A DNA stretch of 64,000 nt from Oscarella lobularis (Eukaryota; Porifera; Homoscleromorpha; Homosclerophorida; Oscarellidae), in NCBI RefSeq assembly GCF_947507565.1, contig NC_089184.1, positions 682,001 to 746,000 of the forward strand, given 5' to 3'. Every line of letters starts with the position of its first letter. Position 1 is the stretch's first letter. The position numbers and the translations under genes were made by a program. Positions 44,641 to 57,717 of the stretch are shown one piece after another. The notes under the pieces were generated by a model. It was not told where the DNA came from and ran no database searches. It saw only the letters and a list, made by a program, of their open reading frames with translations.

Positions 44641-46140
44641 ATGTCTCGTCGGATGCTACATTTCGTTCTTCGTATGGGCAATCGCAAGTCGTCGATGGCA
44701 TTCTATCGCAATATTCTCGGAATGAAGGTCAGCTTCGAGCGATCCAGAGCGAAAGTGATGCGAAGACGATTCCTTTGTGGCAGGTGCTAAGACACGAAGA
44801 ATTCGAGGAAGGATGCAAGGCCTCCTGCAACGGGTAAGCCACACACAGGTTCATCTTCGAGGAAGAAAGCCAAACGGCGTCGCGTGCTCTTTTTCTCGTT
44901 CCTTAGCCCGTACGACGGGAAGTGGAGCAAAACGATGGTCGGCTACGGGAAGGAGGACGAAAACTTTGTCTTCGAATTGACGTACAATTACGGGAAGAAA
45001 AACTACGTCGCGGGAGACGATCTTGGAGTAAGGCAGAGAGCCTAAAGCAGTCTTCCAAAAATGCATTTCATTTGACTATTTTCTTATTAGCACATCTGCA
45101 TTCAGTCGCCTATACTTGTTCCCAATGCTAAGAAATTGAAATATCGCCTGCAAGATGTGATATGGAGCAGCTGAAAAATAATCTTGGTGCACTAAATGTT
45201 CTCACACTCAGGATGAAGACTCGGGCGCTCTCTTCTACGTTCGCGACCCGGAGCAGTATAGCTTTGCTTTCATAGATGAAAAAGAGCCAGAAGGCACAGG
45301 TAGAGTTGAATAATTTAGCAGAGGAATTTCGGGTTGTTTCATGTCGTGTAGAAAAAATCCGATACGTCATGTTGCTATGCAGTAATGTGGAGGAATCAGT
45401 TGGTATGTAGGACGTGCGTCCGAGCTCCACACGTCCTGATTTGTGCGGTTTTCAGACTACTGGACTAAACTGCTGGGAATGCAGGTCTTTGTGCGTGGCA
45501 AAAAAGAAGCCTTGCTTGGATATGACACCAGCCAAGTAGAGTGCATACATTGGATTTTCCTAAGTGCGTTTAGTTAAGACTGGTTCTTCAGTGCAAGTTG
45601 ATGCTGAAGAAAACTAAAAGAGGAACGCCTGTCTTTCATGGCGAGTCTTTTGGGAGAATTGCTATTGGCTGTCCTGCTTCAGAAGTGAGTTTTTTAGTGG
45701 TGCATTATTAATAAGTCTATGTGTTCATGGCTTTTAGCTGCCAGAAATTGAGTCTGCAATAAAGGCGGCTAATTATACTATACTGACTCCGTTGACTAGT
45801 CTGGATACGCCAGGAAAAGCGACGGTACAGGTCGTTATTCTTGCTGATCCTGTAAGGACTGCATTTGCCCGTGTGTTTGTATATTGATTACATTGTATTA
45901 GGATGGTCACGAGATTTGCTTTGTTGGTGATGAGGCCTTCAAGGAACTTTCGCAGGTGGACCCGAAAGCAGAAGAAGAGCTCGACAAGGTGCTGAAACGA
46001 GAAATTGTGCACAACTATTTTTTTCTAATATTTTTTTGCATTTCTAAAATAAGGCAATCAGTGAGGACAAGAGTGATGAGTGGTTCGCCCAAGACGAGGG
46101 CGTGAGGCCGAAAATGGTCTTTGCCCCAAACAAGCAGTAA
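44641..46140 (+). CDS. GLOD4: Glyoxalase domain-containing protein 4 (GLOD4)
   Basis: A two-domain VOC/glyoxalase-fold protein, mitochondrial in vertebrates, of unclear substrate. The start [29 protein letters not shown] is followed by [28 protein letters not shown] and ELTYNYG, close to human GLOD4. The second half gives [37 protein letters not shown] and [17 protein letters not shown], ending VFAPNKQ at 46140. An upstream in-frame ATG at 44578 adds 21 residues and could be a targeting extension; 44641 matches the family start. Next gene starts 83 bases on. Confidence 0.95.
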
Positions 46141-46166
46141 AAAAATATAGTATTTATTGTGTTTCA

Positions 46167-46186
46167 GTGCACGTGCTCACGTGCAC
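46167..46186. promoter_or_regulatory. Inverted repeat with two CACGTG E-boxes upstream of spatacsin
   Basis: Arms GTGCACGTG and CACGTGCAC are separated by CT. Each arm holds a CACGTG core. It lies 37 bases upstream of the spatacsin start codon, in the 83-base gap after GLOD4. CACGTG sites resemble the core of CLEAR elements used by TFEB-type factors for lysosomal genes; a link here is inference. Confidence 0.5.
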
Positions 46187-46223
46187 ATATGAAATCCCCC
46201 CTCGTGATGTACTCGCGTTAGTG

Positions 46224-47448
46224 ATGGCGTCTCACTTCTCGTTGCCAGTCGTTTTGACGCAATTGAGACCCGGTCTGAACGTCGCCGACTACGAGCACGT
46301 TGGCATCGATCCTCGCTGCGGTCTCCTACTGTTTCTGCGCGCCGACGGCGACCTATTCGCCAGCAAATTGGAGTCTCCGACAGACGACGGCCATTTCGCG
46401 AAGAAAATCCTCTCCAAAGTCCGAAGGTAGAAAACCGAACGAACGTCTCGCTTGGATCGAATGCAAATGCAATAGATTCGCGCTTCTCGACGAGTCGGCG
46501 ACGTCGGAAAACGTAGAAAAATGCGTTCGCTTCGCCGTTCTCGCGCACGATCGTTCGCTCGCGCTGTGGGACCTCGACGCCGACGCCGCCGATCTCGAAG
46601 ACGCCGAATCGCTTCGCTGCGTTCAAAAAATCACATCGAAAGACATGAAATTTCAAATGAAACGAAAATACATCGGTAGAGATAAAAAAAACCTAAACTC
46701 ACTTATTGACATATATATACCTATATATAGAATCTCCATTTAAAACGATTGATATGATTGGATGTTTTCATTCGGGAACGAGCCTCCTCGTCGATTCGAA
46801 GATTGTCGCCGTTTTCTTTTTGTCGGCGTCGTCGAGCGTCCTAAAGGCGTGCGTTCGATTGGATCAACCTCTCACCTGGATCAACGACGCGTCGACGTCG
46901 ACGGCCGACGGAACGTCGCCGGTCGAAATTTGCTGTCGAGGCAGTTTGATGTTCGCCTTGACAAATGCCGGCATTGTCATCATGTATCACTTGGAGAGAA
47001 ACGCTCCCGTCGGAGTCTACAACGTGAAAGAGTATCTTGCTAAGGAAAAGGGTATTCTCTAGCAAAATAAAGACAGGGTACGTACCTATATTCTCTTTTA
47101 GGTGTATCCTTTCTTGAAGACGAGACGTTTCTGCGTCTTTCCGTCGATTTTTCTCTGACTCGTTTGGCCGTTTCGACGTCGCTCAATCGCGTCTATCTCA
47201 TTTCCATTGAAGAGTACTTTCGCGTCTATCCGACTCACCTCAACTCGTCCCTGTGGTCCGAAAGCGTCGACGATCGACGCTTCGACTACGTCGACGACGA
47301 CGAATGGAACGAAGACGACGACGATCAGATGACGAATTCGAAAATAATGGGCGACGTCTGGTTCCGCAGGGAAATGGAATCGATTCGCAAAGCGACGACG
47401 AATCTGTCGTCGACTGCCGTAATAAACATCGCGCGAGTCGAGCGCAAA

Positions 47449-47482
<34 letters not shown>

Positions 47483-50400
47483 GAATTCGAGACGTGTTGA
47501 AAAACTTATCGCGATCCACGCAGTCCAGGCAGTTGGATCGAGACTCCAACGAAACGTTTGCCGCGCTTTTTCGAGCAATTGCATTCGGATCTTCTTCGTC
47601 GAAGACGACGACGACTTCGTCCGACGTTCTCGACGATCGTCGTTCCGTCGTCGTCGCCTGGCACGTGGCCGCCGATTTTTCGGACGTCGAGACGGGTTTC
47701 GTCGTCGAGGAAGTCTTTCTCGACGCGACGGCGCTGATCGTTTTCGTCGCTCCGTTGTCGCGACGGCAGTTGTTCAAGGACGACGACGACGAATCGCTGT
47801 GCGGCTTTTTGTACGTTCGCGATTTCAAGTCGGATGGACCTGGAGTCAAGCACACGTGAGTTTTTTTAGAAAAGAAGACCTTGAACTATTGCTGATTCAT
47901 TGTATATACTAGATTTGGAGAGCCGACTGTTTTGGCGCAGATTCCTCTTCACAAGTCGCCTCTCTGCATCGTGAACAATCGCAGCGTCTCGGCTTGGGCT
48001 GTAGGCATCTCCCAAGAAGCTTTAGTCAACAAGGCACGGAAGACGTTCTGCTAATATTTTATACCTGTAACCTCTTTTTTTTCTTAGGTTATTTTGTTCA
48101 GTAACGCCAAGCTAGCCGAAACGCTGTGTCGTCTCAATCATTGGGATCGATACTCTCTGCCTTTGAACGCGCTGGAAAAAGCGCTCGGTCATCGGCAACT
48201 CGACACAATCGCATTCTTTCTCCACCAAGGCAAAGCCGGAGAATCCGAGCGTCGAAATATAGAAAATTCGTTTTTTTTTATCTTTTAGGTTGCAGGGAAT
48301 TGGCGTCGGGAGAACAGGCGTCTCGGGCGGCGAGAATCTTTCGCAATGCGCCGCAGCTTCCGCCGTTGGCTCCCGATCAGATGGAGGCGGCAATTCGGAT
48401 GCTGACGCGCGCCGTGGAGGAGAATCACTGGAAGCAGCATCAGAGTCAATTTCCCGAACAGTTGCTCAACGTCACGTTGCAGTTTCTTCGAAATCTCATG
48501 CAGGATCAGACGGCGGCGGGGGGAGACGCTTCGACTGCGGATGGAGAGGAGAGCAAAATTCCCCTCGACAAATTGGCCGAATATTTGGGGAAATTGAGAA
48601 AGTTCGTTCAGGATCGTTCCGTTTCGCCGACAGAACGAAGCGTTGTCAAGGAAAGAACGGATATGACGCAAAACTGGGACAACGGGGATGTCGACGTAAG
48701 CGCTGTGGACGAGATCATTAGTAGCGTCGTTTCAATTGACTCTGCTATTCAGATCGTCGTTCGAGACGGTTTTCTGAAGAATTCCTTGCCAGTCATTCAG
48801 GCTTGGCTGTTAGGGCAACGACGCGTGAGTTCCGCACGTTATTGGGTTGGCGTATGACGAAGGTTAGAATATTGACTAGGAGAAGGAAGTTTCTCTGGAC
48901 AGTTTGCTTGCTATTGGAATGAAACACGTTCTTCAAGCGTTGCTCGATTGGAATGTGTCCGTGGCAAAGAAGCTGCTCGAGGGAATGGTGCGTTGTTAAT
49001 CGAAAAATCGATTTTTTGATTAAAAAAGTTCTCATTTTTCTATAAGGGATGCAATGTTCTGGTCGAATTGGAGAGAATATGCTTCAGCACAATTTATACA
49101 CCTCTTCGAGATTTTCTGGTACGAATTTGATTCGATTTTTTGTTGTGGGACCGACGAGATTCTTTTGTTTGTTTTAGGCGCTTGAACTGCTTAAGAGCGA
49201 TTGCTTGTCGAGAGCCGATTCTGAGTTGATCGAATACATACGCATATTGGAACGGTTCTACACCGTTCAGGACTACGAAGTGGCGAGGAGTCTCATCGAA
49301 AAAAGAAAGGAGTCGTCGACGACAGGATTCTTCGTTCCCAAACTTTTTCCGCCTCTCCGATTCAAATTGAGCGAGTTGTTGTTAAAAGCGAGAGACATTT
49401 TGCCGTTTGCAGCCGAAGATCTCTTGAAAGTAAAGCGATTTGGGTGGTGAAAAAATGAACGAATTTTTTCGTTTTCCTAGTCGGTGAAATCTTCTCCCGA
49501 AGCTCCTTTTCAGGAATCGTACGGATATTCCCAACTCATGCTGTCGTGGTTCAAAAGTCTCGATCTCGAGAAGAGAGAATGCGTTCTTTTGGAACGATTT
49601 CAGCAAGATTCGTCGCACGAAAAAGGCACGCCATTACAGATAAACGATAATCCCACACCAAAAAATTTTTTCAACTAGAAATCGATCAATTTGTGAGCGT
49701 CGAATCGAAATGGGCCTACTATTTCGCTCGCGGCGATTGGAAGAGTCTCGTCGATCAGATAGGAGTCTCTCTGCCTTCGTTGGATCCGCATTCGGTCAGC
49801 GCGGGAGAGATAGCCGCCGCTCTGGCTCGCAATCTCGACGTCGACGACGACAACGACGCCAACGCGACTCGGATTCCGAGTTTGCCGTCGAGCGTGTGGA
49901 AAACGCTTCCGCTCTCGCCGAAATTCGTCGCCGAGCGCGTTCTCGACGAACTCGCCTGGTGCGCGACGATAGGCGAAATCGAGTCTTTCGATTTTATTTT
50001 TTTTTCGTTTTTTAGTCACGGGCAGTTTACCGGTGAAGAATTGGCGTCGTTTTCTCTTCTGCTGAGACGCACGGCTCGAGCGTTGACTTTGATTTCTCGC
50101 TATTGTCATCATCCTCTCGCTCTTCTGTCGAGCCAGCAGCAGGGCGGCGTTCCTCTTCTGCTCACTTTTCACCGAAACTTTCTCGCACTGTGCGTAGAAC
50201 AAAGGCTAGTGAACGTAATGTACGCCTACATGGATCACTACAGGTAAGTTTAATTCCTAATTAATTAATTAGTGAAGGAATTTCAAGGAAAATTTTTTAG
50301 ACTTGGATTGTCTTCTGACGAATTTAACGAATTGGCTGTACCTTTGACGTCTGAACCGTGGGTTGACGTCCTGACGAAATTTCGCTTAGTCACCTGCCAG

Positions 50401-53400
50401 CCCCTAAGTAAACAACCAACATTCACCGTATATATGCACTTCGTGACGACGAGCTCGTATATCTCGCAGATTGTCAATCCGTGTTGGATGCGAGCTTGGC
50501 GAACGCGCGACTCCTGTTCAACGGGGTGGAAAACGCGTGCGTTTCATTGATGCTCGAATTGGGCCGTCCTCTGATGGCCGTCGCCACCCTCATGTACGCA
50601 CCCGGAACCATCGAAGATGCCATGACCCCAGACGAACGAAAGGAATTGTGGTCTGTCGACGCCGACGTTCTGAAGCGCACTCTGGCGCCCTATCCGAAGC
50701 TGCTCGCCGCCGTTTTTCCCGTGCAACCGCCACTGCATAAATCGTCGGCTGAGAAACAAGACGTCACCCTTTATGATCTCCTTAAGGTAAAGACAACGGT
50801 TATGGAGATAAAAGATCTCACGTTTTCTTTCCTTTTTTTCCCCCCAAAGGGGGCTGTTCCGCTGAAGATTAATCAAATTTTTAAATGGCAATCTACCAAT
50901 AATCTCCGACACGATATCACTGTTCACGGTGAGAGAGAGATAAACGATTTTTTTTTATTTCGCGTAAGAGTACCGCGGTCTCTTAGATCCTCTCGCCGAT
51001 TTGCCTCACTTTTCCCACTCGTTTCTCGTAACGAAGTTCTCGCACGAAGAACGTTTGCCATTCACCTATTATTTGAGACACGGCAGACCGTCGTTTGCCT
51101 ACGCGACGTTCGTCAGCCATTATTTCACCGATGGAGTCGCCGGACAAAAGAGGTGCTTCATTTATTATATATTTTTCTATTGCTCCGTCAGTACCGTTGA
51201 TTCATCAAGGACCAAGGCGGCTGCGTCGAAGGCGAGCCGAATGGCTTTGAGGCATTTTGACCAGTTGTCCGTGACTGCCTCCTGCGTCGCTTTCGTGGAA
51301 ATGCTGGGCCGGGATAGCTGTCGACTTCGAGTCGACATCGAGGCGGCGATCAGGCTGCTGGAATGTTTGGATGGAAGGAGCTCGTCCGGCGACAACAGGG
51401 TCGTCGTAGGAACGGCAATCGAAGAGAAGGACAAAGAGAATGTGTACTCTAGCAGAGAGGCGATAGGTGAGCGAGATATTGTGGCGGCGATGTTTTCGTT
51501 GCGTCATCGCGTATTTTTAGTTCAAGATTTTTTGGCCGTTTTTGTGACCAACGACGTGTCCGTGGAAGATAGAATTGTGAAAAGATTGGAGACGGCAACG
51601 AGAATAAAAATCAAACAGGAAGGATTGGACAGGTAATAATCCATACCGATATGATGATGGCCGCGTACGTACGCCATATTATCGCGCAGGACCTCGCTCG
51701 CAGCGGCTGACGTTTGGAATCTAGTGTTGATCTACTGCAGACAACACTGTCGCGATTTGAGCACCGGATATCTGATTGAATGTGCGAAGGTGAACTCCTG
51801 GCTCGATTTCATTTGCCACGCCGAAGAACACCAATTCAAAATTCAACAAGTTAGAAACAAAGAAATTGTTCTCGCGGGAGGGATTAATCTTTTCGTAAAG
51901 GTTTTGTCGGTCATCAATGCCCATTTCACCAACGTCGATATTCAAGAACACGTTCGTCTTGCCTTGGAGAGAATCTCCAGTTCTCCAGAAATGCTGAGGA
52001 AAAAAACCGGCGGTAGCAGCACACCGAAAACGAAGCGAGGCAAGGCCGAAGGAGCGAAACGATCGAAGGAAAAAAAAGAAAAGGAAGCGTTCGCGCAGCC
52101 AGACGCCGATCCTCGCTCGCGATTTTACATGCGAATGGGGGTAAATTCAAAGCAAAAGAAGCACGGCAAAGAGCGTTCAACCGAACGAGAGGAGAAGAAG
52201 AAAGAAGTCCAAATCTCTCCCGTAGTCCAGCGAAAAGATCCGGCGTCTGAACCCACTTCGGATTTCGGTAAAGAAAAAAAAATGGAATTGGAGTTCGTTT
52301 TTCAAGTGATCCGTCCTGCAGAAGATGCTAGCGACTTCGATGGGGGACCCGTTCCCTTGGTAGCGAACGAGTTGCCCGAGAATCTCTTCGACGTTCTATT
52401 CGCTTGCGAGACGCATCCCGAGCCGTGGAGAGCGCTTCTCGCCCACGCCGTCGCTCTCAATCGACCCCTGTTGGCCATTCTAGCGTCCTGCTATCAGGTA
52501 GAAAAATTTCTCGTGGGAATGGGGAAAAGGGGGTTTGATTGTCTTCTTTCGTAGCAAAGCGTTGTGTTGGATTGCTTATACATTTGGCTTTGGACGACGT
52601 GCGGCGGAGGCGGCGGCGGTGAATCGTCAATTCAGTGGAGTCACCGGTCACTGGAGGATCTTTCTGATCTTTTGCTTGTCGCCGCTCGACGTCGTCCTAC
52701 CGTCGCTGCTGCTATGAAGTTAGCCTTCTTTTATTTTGATACGGTAAGGGCTGAGTTGCACTTTTGTGCGTGTGCGAGTCGTTTGATTGGCTGTTTGGAT
52801 TTTTTAGGAAAATATCTTGCTTTATTTTTTGAAATTTCACGAAGCGTTTGTGCTGAAAATGGACTTGCTTGCTAGCATAGAGTACCTAAAGGAATTCGTT
52901 ACTCGTCTCGACGAGGTTGAGTCGATATCATTTTTGATTTTTGCTCTAAATCGACGTGTTCTTCTAGTCCGTAGACGAATTGCCTGGATTGATTGGAAAT
53001 CGTCAATGGATCGAGATTATCTGTAATGAAATCGCCGAAATTATGCTTCAGAAATGCACCAGCAATTGGCAGCGAAATGGCCTGTTGCGAATTTTTTGCG
53101 ACAGCCAATTTGGGGAAAATTTCAATACAGTCGGTGAGAACAAAGGAGGGGATTGAACGATTTATTGCAATGTTATCGTCTTTAGTTACCGACTATTCCA
53201 AGTTGTATTCCGTATTTTTGATCATGGAAAAAGCCGAGCTCGACTTCGGAATTACCGAGGAAGACGAAGAGAAGAAACATTGGAGCGAGGCAGTGCTTAG
53301 CAGTCATCCGAAAGTACTCGAAAAGATGATTGAGCGACGCCAGTTTGATCTGGCACGCGATTATTCGGATGCTCTTGGTCTGGCGACAGATGAAATTGCT

Positions 53401-56318
53401 ATGAAAGAGGTCAGCTGTGCTCCCTGAAAAAAAAGAGTGGATCTTAGGTTGCAGCTGTTTTAGGTTTCCGTGGAGTTGGACGAATTTCGAAAATCCGAGA
53501 TGTGGGACTCGGTGAAAAGTCGTAGCGAGTTTTGGTTACGATGTCACACCAAATTAACGTCTCGAAGTTGCAGTGGTCAAGCGGGCAGAAACTTTTTCGA
53601 GGCAAGTTAGACGATAGTCGGACAAGATTCCTGTTTTTATTTTTTCTTTAGTCATTGGCCGATTCCGCTTATCATTTGACGACAATGGAACGAGTGCGAT
53701 TGTTCTCGTTGGCTCTGCACTGGCAGGAGAAATCGGGTCGCTCGCCGACGAGCGATGTTGAAAAGAAAATGTGGCTCGCAACGATAGACGCGTTTATTGA
53801 AGAGGTACTCTAAAGTCTTCTAATCAAAAACGTCTCCAAACGCGGAAGTGTCTCGTGTAGGGTAAAAACGCGGCGCTTCTCAGCAAAGAAAAACGCAGCT
53901 GGGTTAGCGAAAAAAATCGTGGCGATTTGCTTCGCGAAGGAGACACGAAATCGGTGCTGCTGAGCGAGGAAATGGAACGATGGTCGAATACTAATCTTCA
54001 AGAAGTAGACGGTGAAATCCTTCACGAGGTAACCATTATTTCTATTTGACGTACACCTTCAGTACACTTTTAATTTCTGTAGGAGAAGCGCGACGCTGTT
54101 GAGGACATCATCAATAATCTTTTGGATTGTCAGGAACTTTCCGACGCCTGTCGCCTATCTATCTACTTCGGTCAAAGCACCGCCGATCTCGAATATGTCA
54201 TTGTAATCGGGCGCCTGTAAATAGTTTCTACCCCGTCTTGTAGTTTCCCGTTTTTAGTCGTGTCTTCGTCTCGCATCGGGCCAAATGTCGTTCGCCGAGC
54301 TCGATCCGTCGGTTCGACATCTCTTATACAAAAAAATGCACGAAGGCGACAGCGTTTCTCCATCGACGTCCGCCGAGCCGAAAGCGAAGAGAGCGGCGGC
54401 GGCGTTGGAGCAGTGGACGCTCGGCTACGGCGAAGCCGGCGAGACGGTTGTTTTCTTGAAAACATTGACAAAGCTGTGCAATCACGGCAAACAGTGCTGC
54501 AATCGAGCAAAGATTTCATACGAAATCGCTCTGGTAAAAATCGAATTTTTCACTCTTTTTCATCGTCGTGTTTTTTTCAGTTGTTGCGTATGCCGTACGA
54601 AAGCGTCTTGAGTCAACATCCGTTTGACGTCCTTTCGCGACTCCTCAGCTCGGGCATGGTTCACAAGTATTCCAAAGCGAAGTCGTTTATCGACGTTTCC
54701 GGGCTCGATAAGGCGAACGTCGCCGGCTTTCTCGCCGACGGCATCGTCAAAGCGATGCAAGTGCACTACGGCGAAGGTGAGAGAGCTCACAAAGCGAAAG
54801 ATTAAAAAGTAGTCAACGTCTCGTCCGCAGGTTCGATGTCTCCGGGGAAGAGCGGTGTCATATATAATCCCGAGTCTTCGGCGGAGGAGTTTCAGAAGTT
54901 GGCGAGTCTCTGCAGCGATCAGTCGCTGCTCGGAAATCGGCTTTTGGAAGCGGCCGTCACGGTGGGAAACGCCAACAGTCCCCCAACCGTTTCGTGTGCG
55001 AAAAAGACTTATCGTCGCGATTTAGCTAAATTTTATAGTCGAATCTTTTTTTCTTTTACAGCATTGACTACGGAAGTCGAGCTGATGATTCTTTCGCACG
55101 ACTGTCACACGATTGCGTGCAATATGGAGGGCATATCGGCTGTTTTGAGACTGTCCCGAAAGAGAACTTCCGCCATCGCTTCGGCAGGGCAATACAAATT
55201 AATGATACGACTTCTCGACGGCATTGGCCGATACCGAGAGATGTCGTACGTTTTGGATCAGTTGAGAAGAGCGCACAAATTCGAGCTTCTACTAAGCAAA
55301 CGAAGCTTCAAGGTAACCGTCGCATTTCTATGTGGCAAACGCATAAAAACTTTTTTCAGCAAGAAAAGCTTAAACGAGCTCTTCTGGAATATCTGTGGCG
55401 TCCCGAAGATAGGGAGGATAAGGAACTGGTCGCTCATCATCTTCAGATGTTTAGAATGATGGCCATTCTCGATAAGCATCAGGCCGACAGTGATCTATCG
55501 GATCTACATGGAGTTCCCATGGGTAGACGAATATAAGCGTAGAATATCTTTCTTCGTGAATTTCTTGTCAACTTAGAATCGAGTATGAAGCAGCGTCTGT
55601 CGGCTATCGCTCGTCGTTATACGGATGCAGCTGACAAATTTGCCAAGGTGATTGGTTGATTGAAAAAATCTATTTCTAACAAATTGACCCATTTGTGCAA
55701 CGAAAGGAGGAATGCTTGCGAAATGCGCAACGGTGTCGAGCTAAGGCTCACTTGGTCTTGCTCCAGTCAAAATTGCTTTCAAGCGACATTAGAGTCATTA
55801 CGCTCTCCGATGCCGAAGTGAAAAAGCTACTCAATGAGCACAAGCACTTCCACGAGGTAAACATCTGCCAAAGATGCCAAAGGGGAATAATTAAAGACGC
55901 AAGCTGTTTTATTTTAGAGTCTTATTATTGCGCAGGGATATAGGATGACATCGTTGGCAACGTGGATCGAACCCGTCTATCATCAGGCGGTTTTGAATGG
56001 CAATCTAAACTATTTCCACGACTTCAATTGCACGTTTCCGTCCGCCAACATTTGCGGAGAAGTCGTCACAAAGTCAGAGAGAGAGAGAGCAAAGTTATTT
56101 TCAGAAGTTTTACTGTCTGTAAATATGTTAGGTATAAGCGTGACAGTCATCGATCGAGTTCTGCGTCGAAAAACATGCGGGCTTTTCTCGATGCCATTGA
56201 TAAAGTCCACTTGAAATACCGATTTGCAAAAGAGCTGAATTTTCACGATATGGTCGCCGCGTTGAACGCAGAAGAAGGAGACGAATTTTTGAGCGACGTT
56301 TTTAGTCTCGGAGATTAG
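46224..56318 (+). CDS. SPG11: Spatacsin (SPG11) ortholog
   Basis: Spatacsin, with spastizin and AP-5, works in lysosome reformation. The gene is about 10 kb with dozens of short introns; the product is roughly as long as human spatacsin (about 2,400). The start at 46224 opens MASHFSLPVVLTQLRPGLN. Family-conserved stretches in order: LCRLNHWDRYSLPLNALEKALGHRQLDT (48.1 kb), LNVTLQFLRNLM (48.5), DASLANARLLF and LMAVATLMYAPG (50.5), FKWQSTNNL (50.9), YLIECAKVNSWLDFICHAEEH (51.8), YNPESSAEEFQKLASLCSDQSLLGNRLLE (54.9), AYGYRMTS-type end region and DVFSLGD before the stop at 56316-56318. A poly-Ser run comes from a TCG repeat. The N-terminal third is a beta-propeller-like region, the rest helical. 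Confidence 0.92.
47449..47481 (+). repeat. (TCG)11 microsatellite encoding poly-Ser in spatacsin
   Basis: Eleven TCG codons in a row, giving Ser11 in a charged, low-complexity segment. Length variation between individuals is likely. Confidence 0.9.
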
Positions 56319-56379
56319 GCCATACATCCGGTATACGCGCATTCTTGAGTTATACGGGCGATCGTCTACAGCTAGCGTC

Positions 56380-57550
56380 ATGTCTTGGGGTTGGTGCACT
56401 GCCTAGCTTCCGCATATTCTTCTATCTCCTGTGCGTTAGATGAAGAGGATTTTAAACCACCCACTGACTTTGGGGCTCCTGCCGATCAGTGGGAAGGCGA
56501 AGACGCCGATTTGAACAACGTCAAGGTGAGTTGGACCTCGTGCGACGTTGCGACGTGGCGAAGCAATTGCACAGGACTCGTGGGACGTCAGCAGTGGCGA
56601 AGAGGAAGCGCAAGCCGAAGTCAAATCGGGTGAGGGACCCCTCGCGCGTTTTTAGGAAATAACAGTCTACGCTACAGAGAAAAAGACGAAACAGCAAAGG
56701 ATAGACGAGAAGAAGGAGAAGCGTCGACTCGAAGAGCTAAAAAAGGCGGAAAGCCAAAAAAAGGCGAGAGTTCTGTCACGTAGTCTTTTCTTAATTAAAA
56801 ATAATCAAATCTTTGTACTGTAGGAGGAGAGTAGACGGCTTACTGCCGAGGAAGAATTGGAGGAGAAGAGGCGGCACGAAGAGTAAGGAGATGAAATTGA
56901 AATTCCAGCACTGATAGTATCATCATCCTTTAGACTAGTAAGACAATCTGATTTGGAAATGGCTGAAGATCTCTTCGGTGAGCTAAATAACAGATATCTG
57001 ATGGCATAATTTTAGACTTTCTCTTTCAAGGTGGAGCTGCTGAGAAGGGCGAGAAGGAAAAACGGGTTCCTATTGAGTTGATGAATCCAACAGACGCGGA
57101 CGGATTTGATAAATTGCGGGAGGCAATAGTCGCAAAGATTCTACAATATGAAGTAGGAGGTGACTGCGAGTGATGGAAAATGTTTGTGAGTTTGGCTCTT
57201 AGAAAAGGTCCGACTTTTTGCCTTTTTTGCAACGACTTTGTCTTGACTGTTGCGAAGAGTGTAAGAACGCTTTGACCATTCCGTATACTGTAGGACGGTT
57301 CTGTTGCAGTGAATGTTGAAAGTATAAAGCAAATTGCGAGTTCCCTGAATGCCTTGGCGACGGAGAAGCAGCGGCAAGCAAAGGTGCAGCCAACACGGAC
57401 AGTGATACGAGAAATACATTTATGTTTTATTAATTATAGTCGCAGAAAACGAAAAAGAAAGGAAAGGCGTTGGTTTCCGGTAAAGCAGTGAGTAAACTGG
57501 ACATGGAACGCCATGACGATTACGTTGACGATTATGACGATTTTATGTAG
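56380..57550 (+). CDS. EIF3J: Translation initiation factor eIF3 subunit J
   Basis: eIF3j sits at the mRNA channel of the 40S subunit. A tiny exon MSWG splices to DEDFKPPTDFGAPADQWEGEDADLNNVK and then DSWD, the acidic N-terminal pattern of eIF3j. A long charged helix follows (QQRIDEKKEKRRLEELKKAESQKKAR), then QSDLEMAEDLFG, IELMNPTDADGFDKLREAIVAKILQYE, and a C-terminal Lys-rich part ending DDYVDDYDDFM, which matches the human end YVQDYEDFM. The stop is at 57548-57550. One intron is only about 36 bases (56630-56665), set by reading frame. It starts 61 bases after the spatacsin stop. Confidence 0.92.
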
Positions 57551-57717
57551 TCAACTTTTCCATCTACAGTTGAAGCCCCTTTGCATTCAATGATATGACT
57601 GTGACTCGCACTTGACGCCGTCTTACGATAGCACTTTATTACTAGAAGAAACTGCCTCGTGATTCAATGACACAACACTAGCTAAAGTTTCAGGCTCGCT
57701 AACAGGTTATATTGTTA

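Noticed and set aside
46141-46223. tRNA or small RNA gene suggested by the inverted repeat
   Set aside because: No tRNA cloverleaf, A/B boxes or known small-RNA motif; the repeat is better read as paired E-boxes.
47253-47912. Arg-rich 219-codon plus frame and long minus frames in the same place
   Set aside because: They are shadows of the spatacsin exon, whose GAC/TCG-rich codons leave other frames open.
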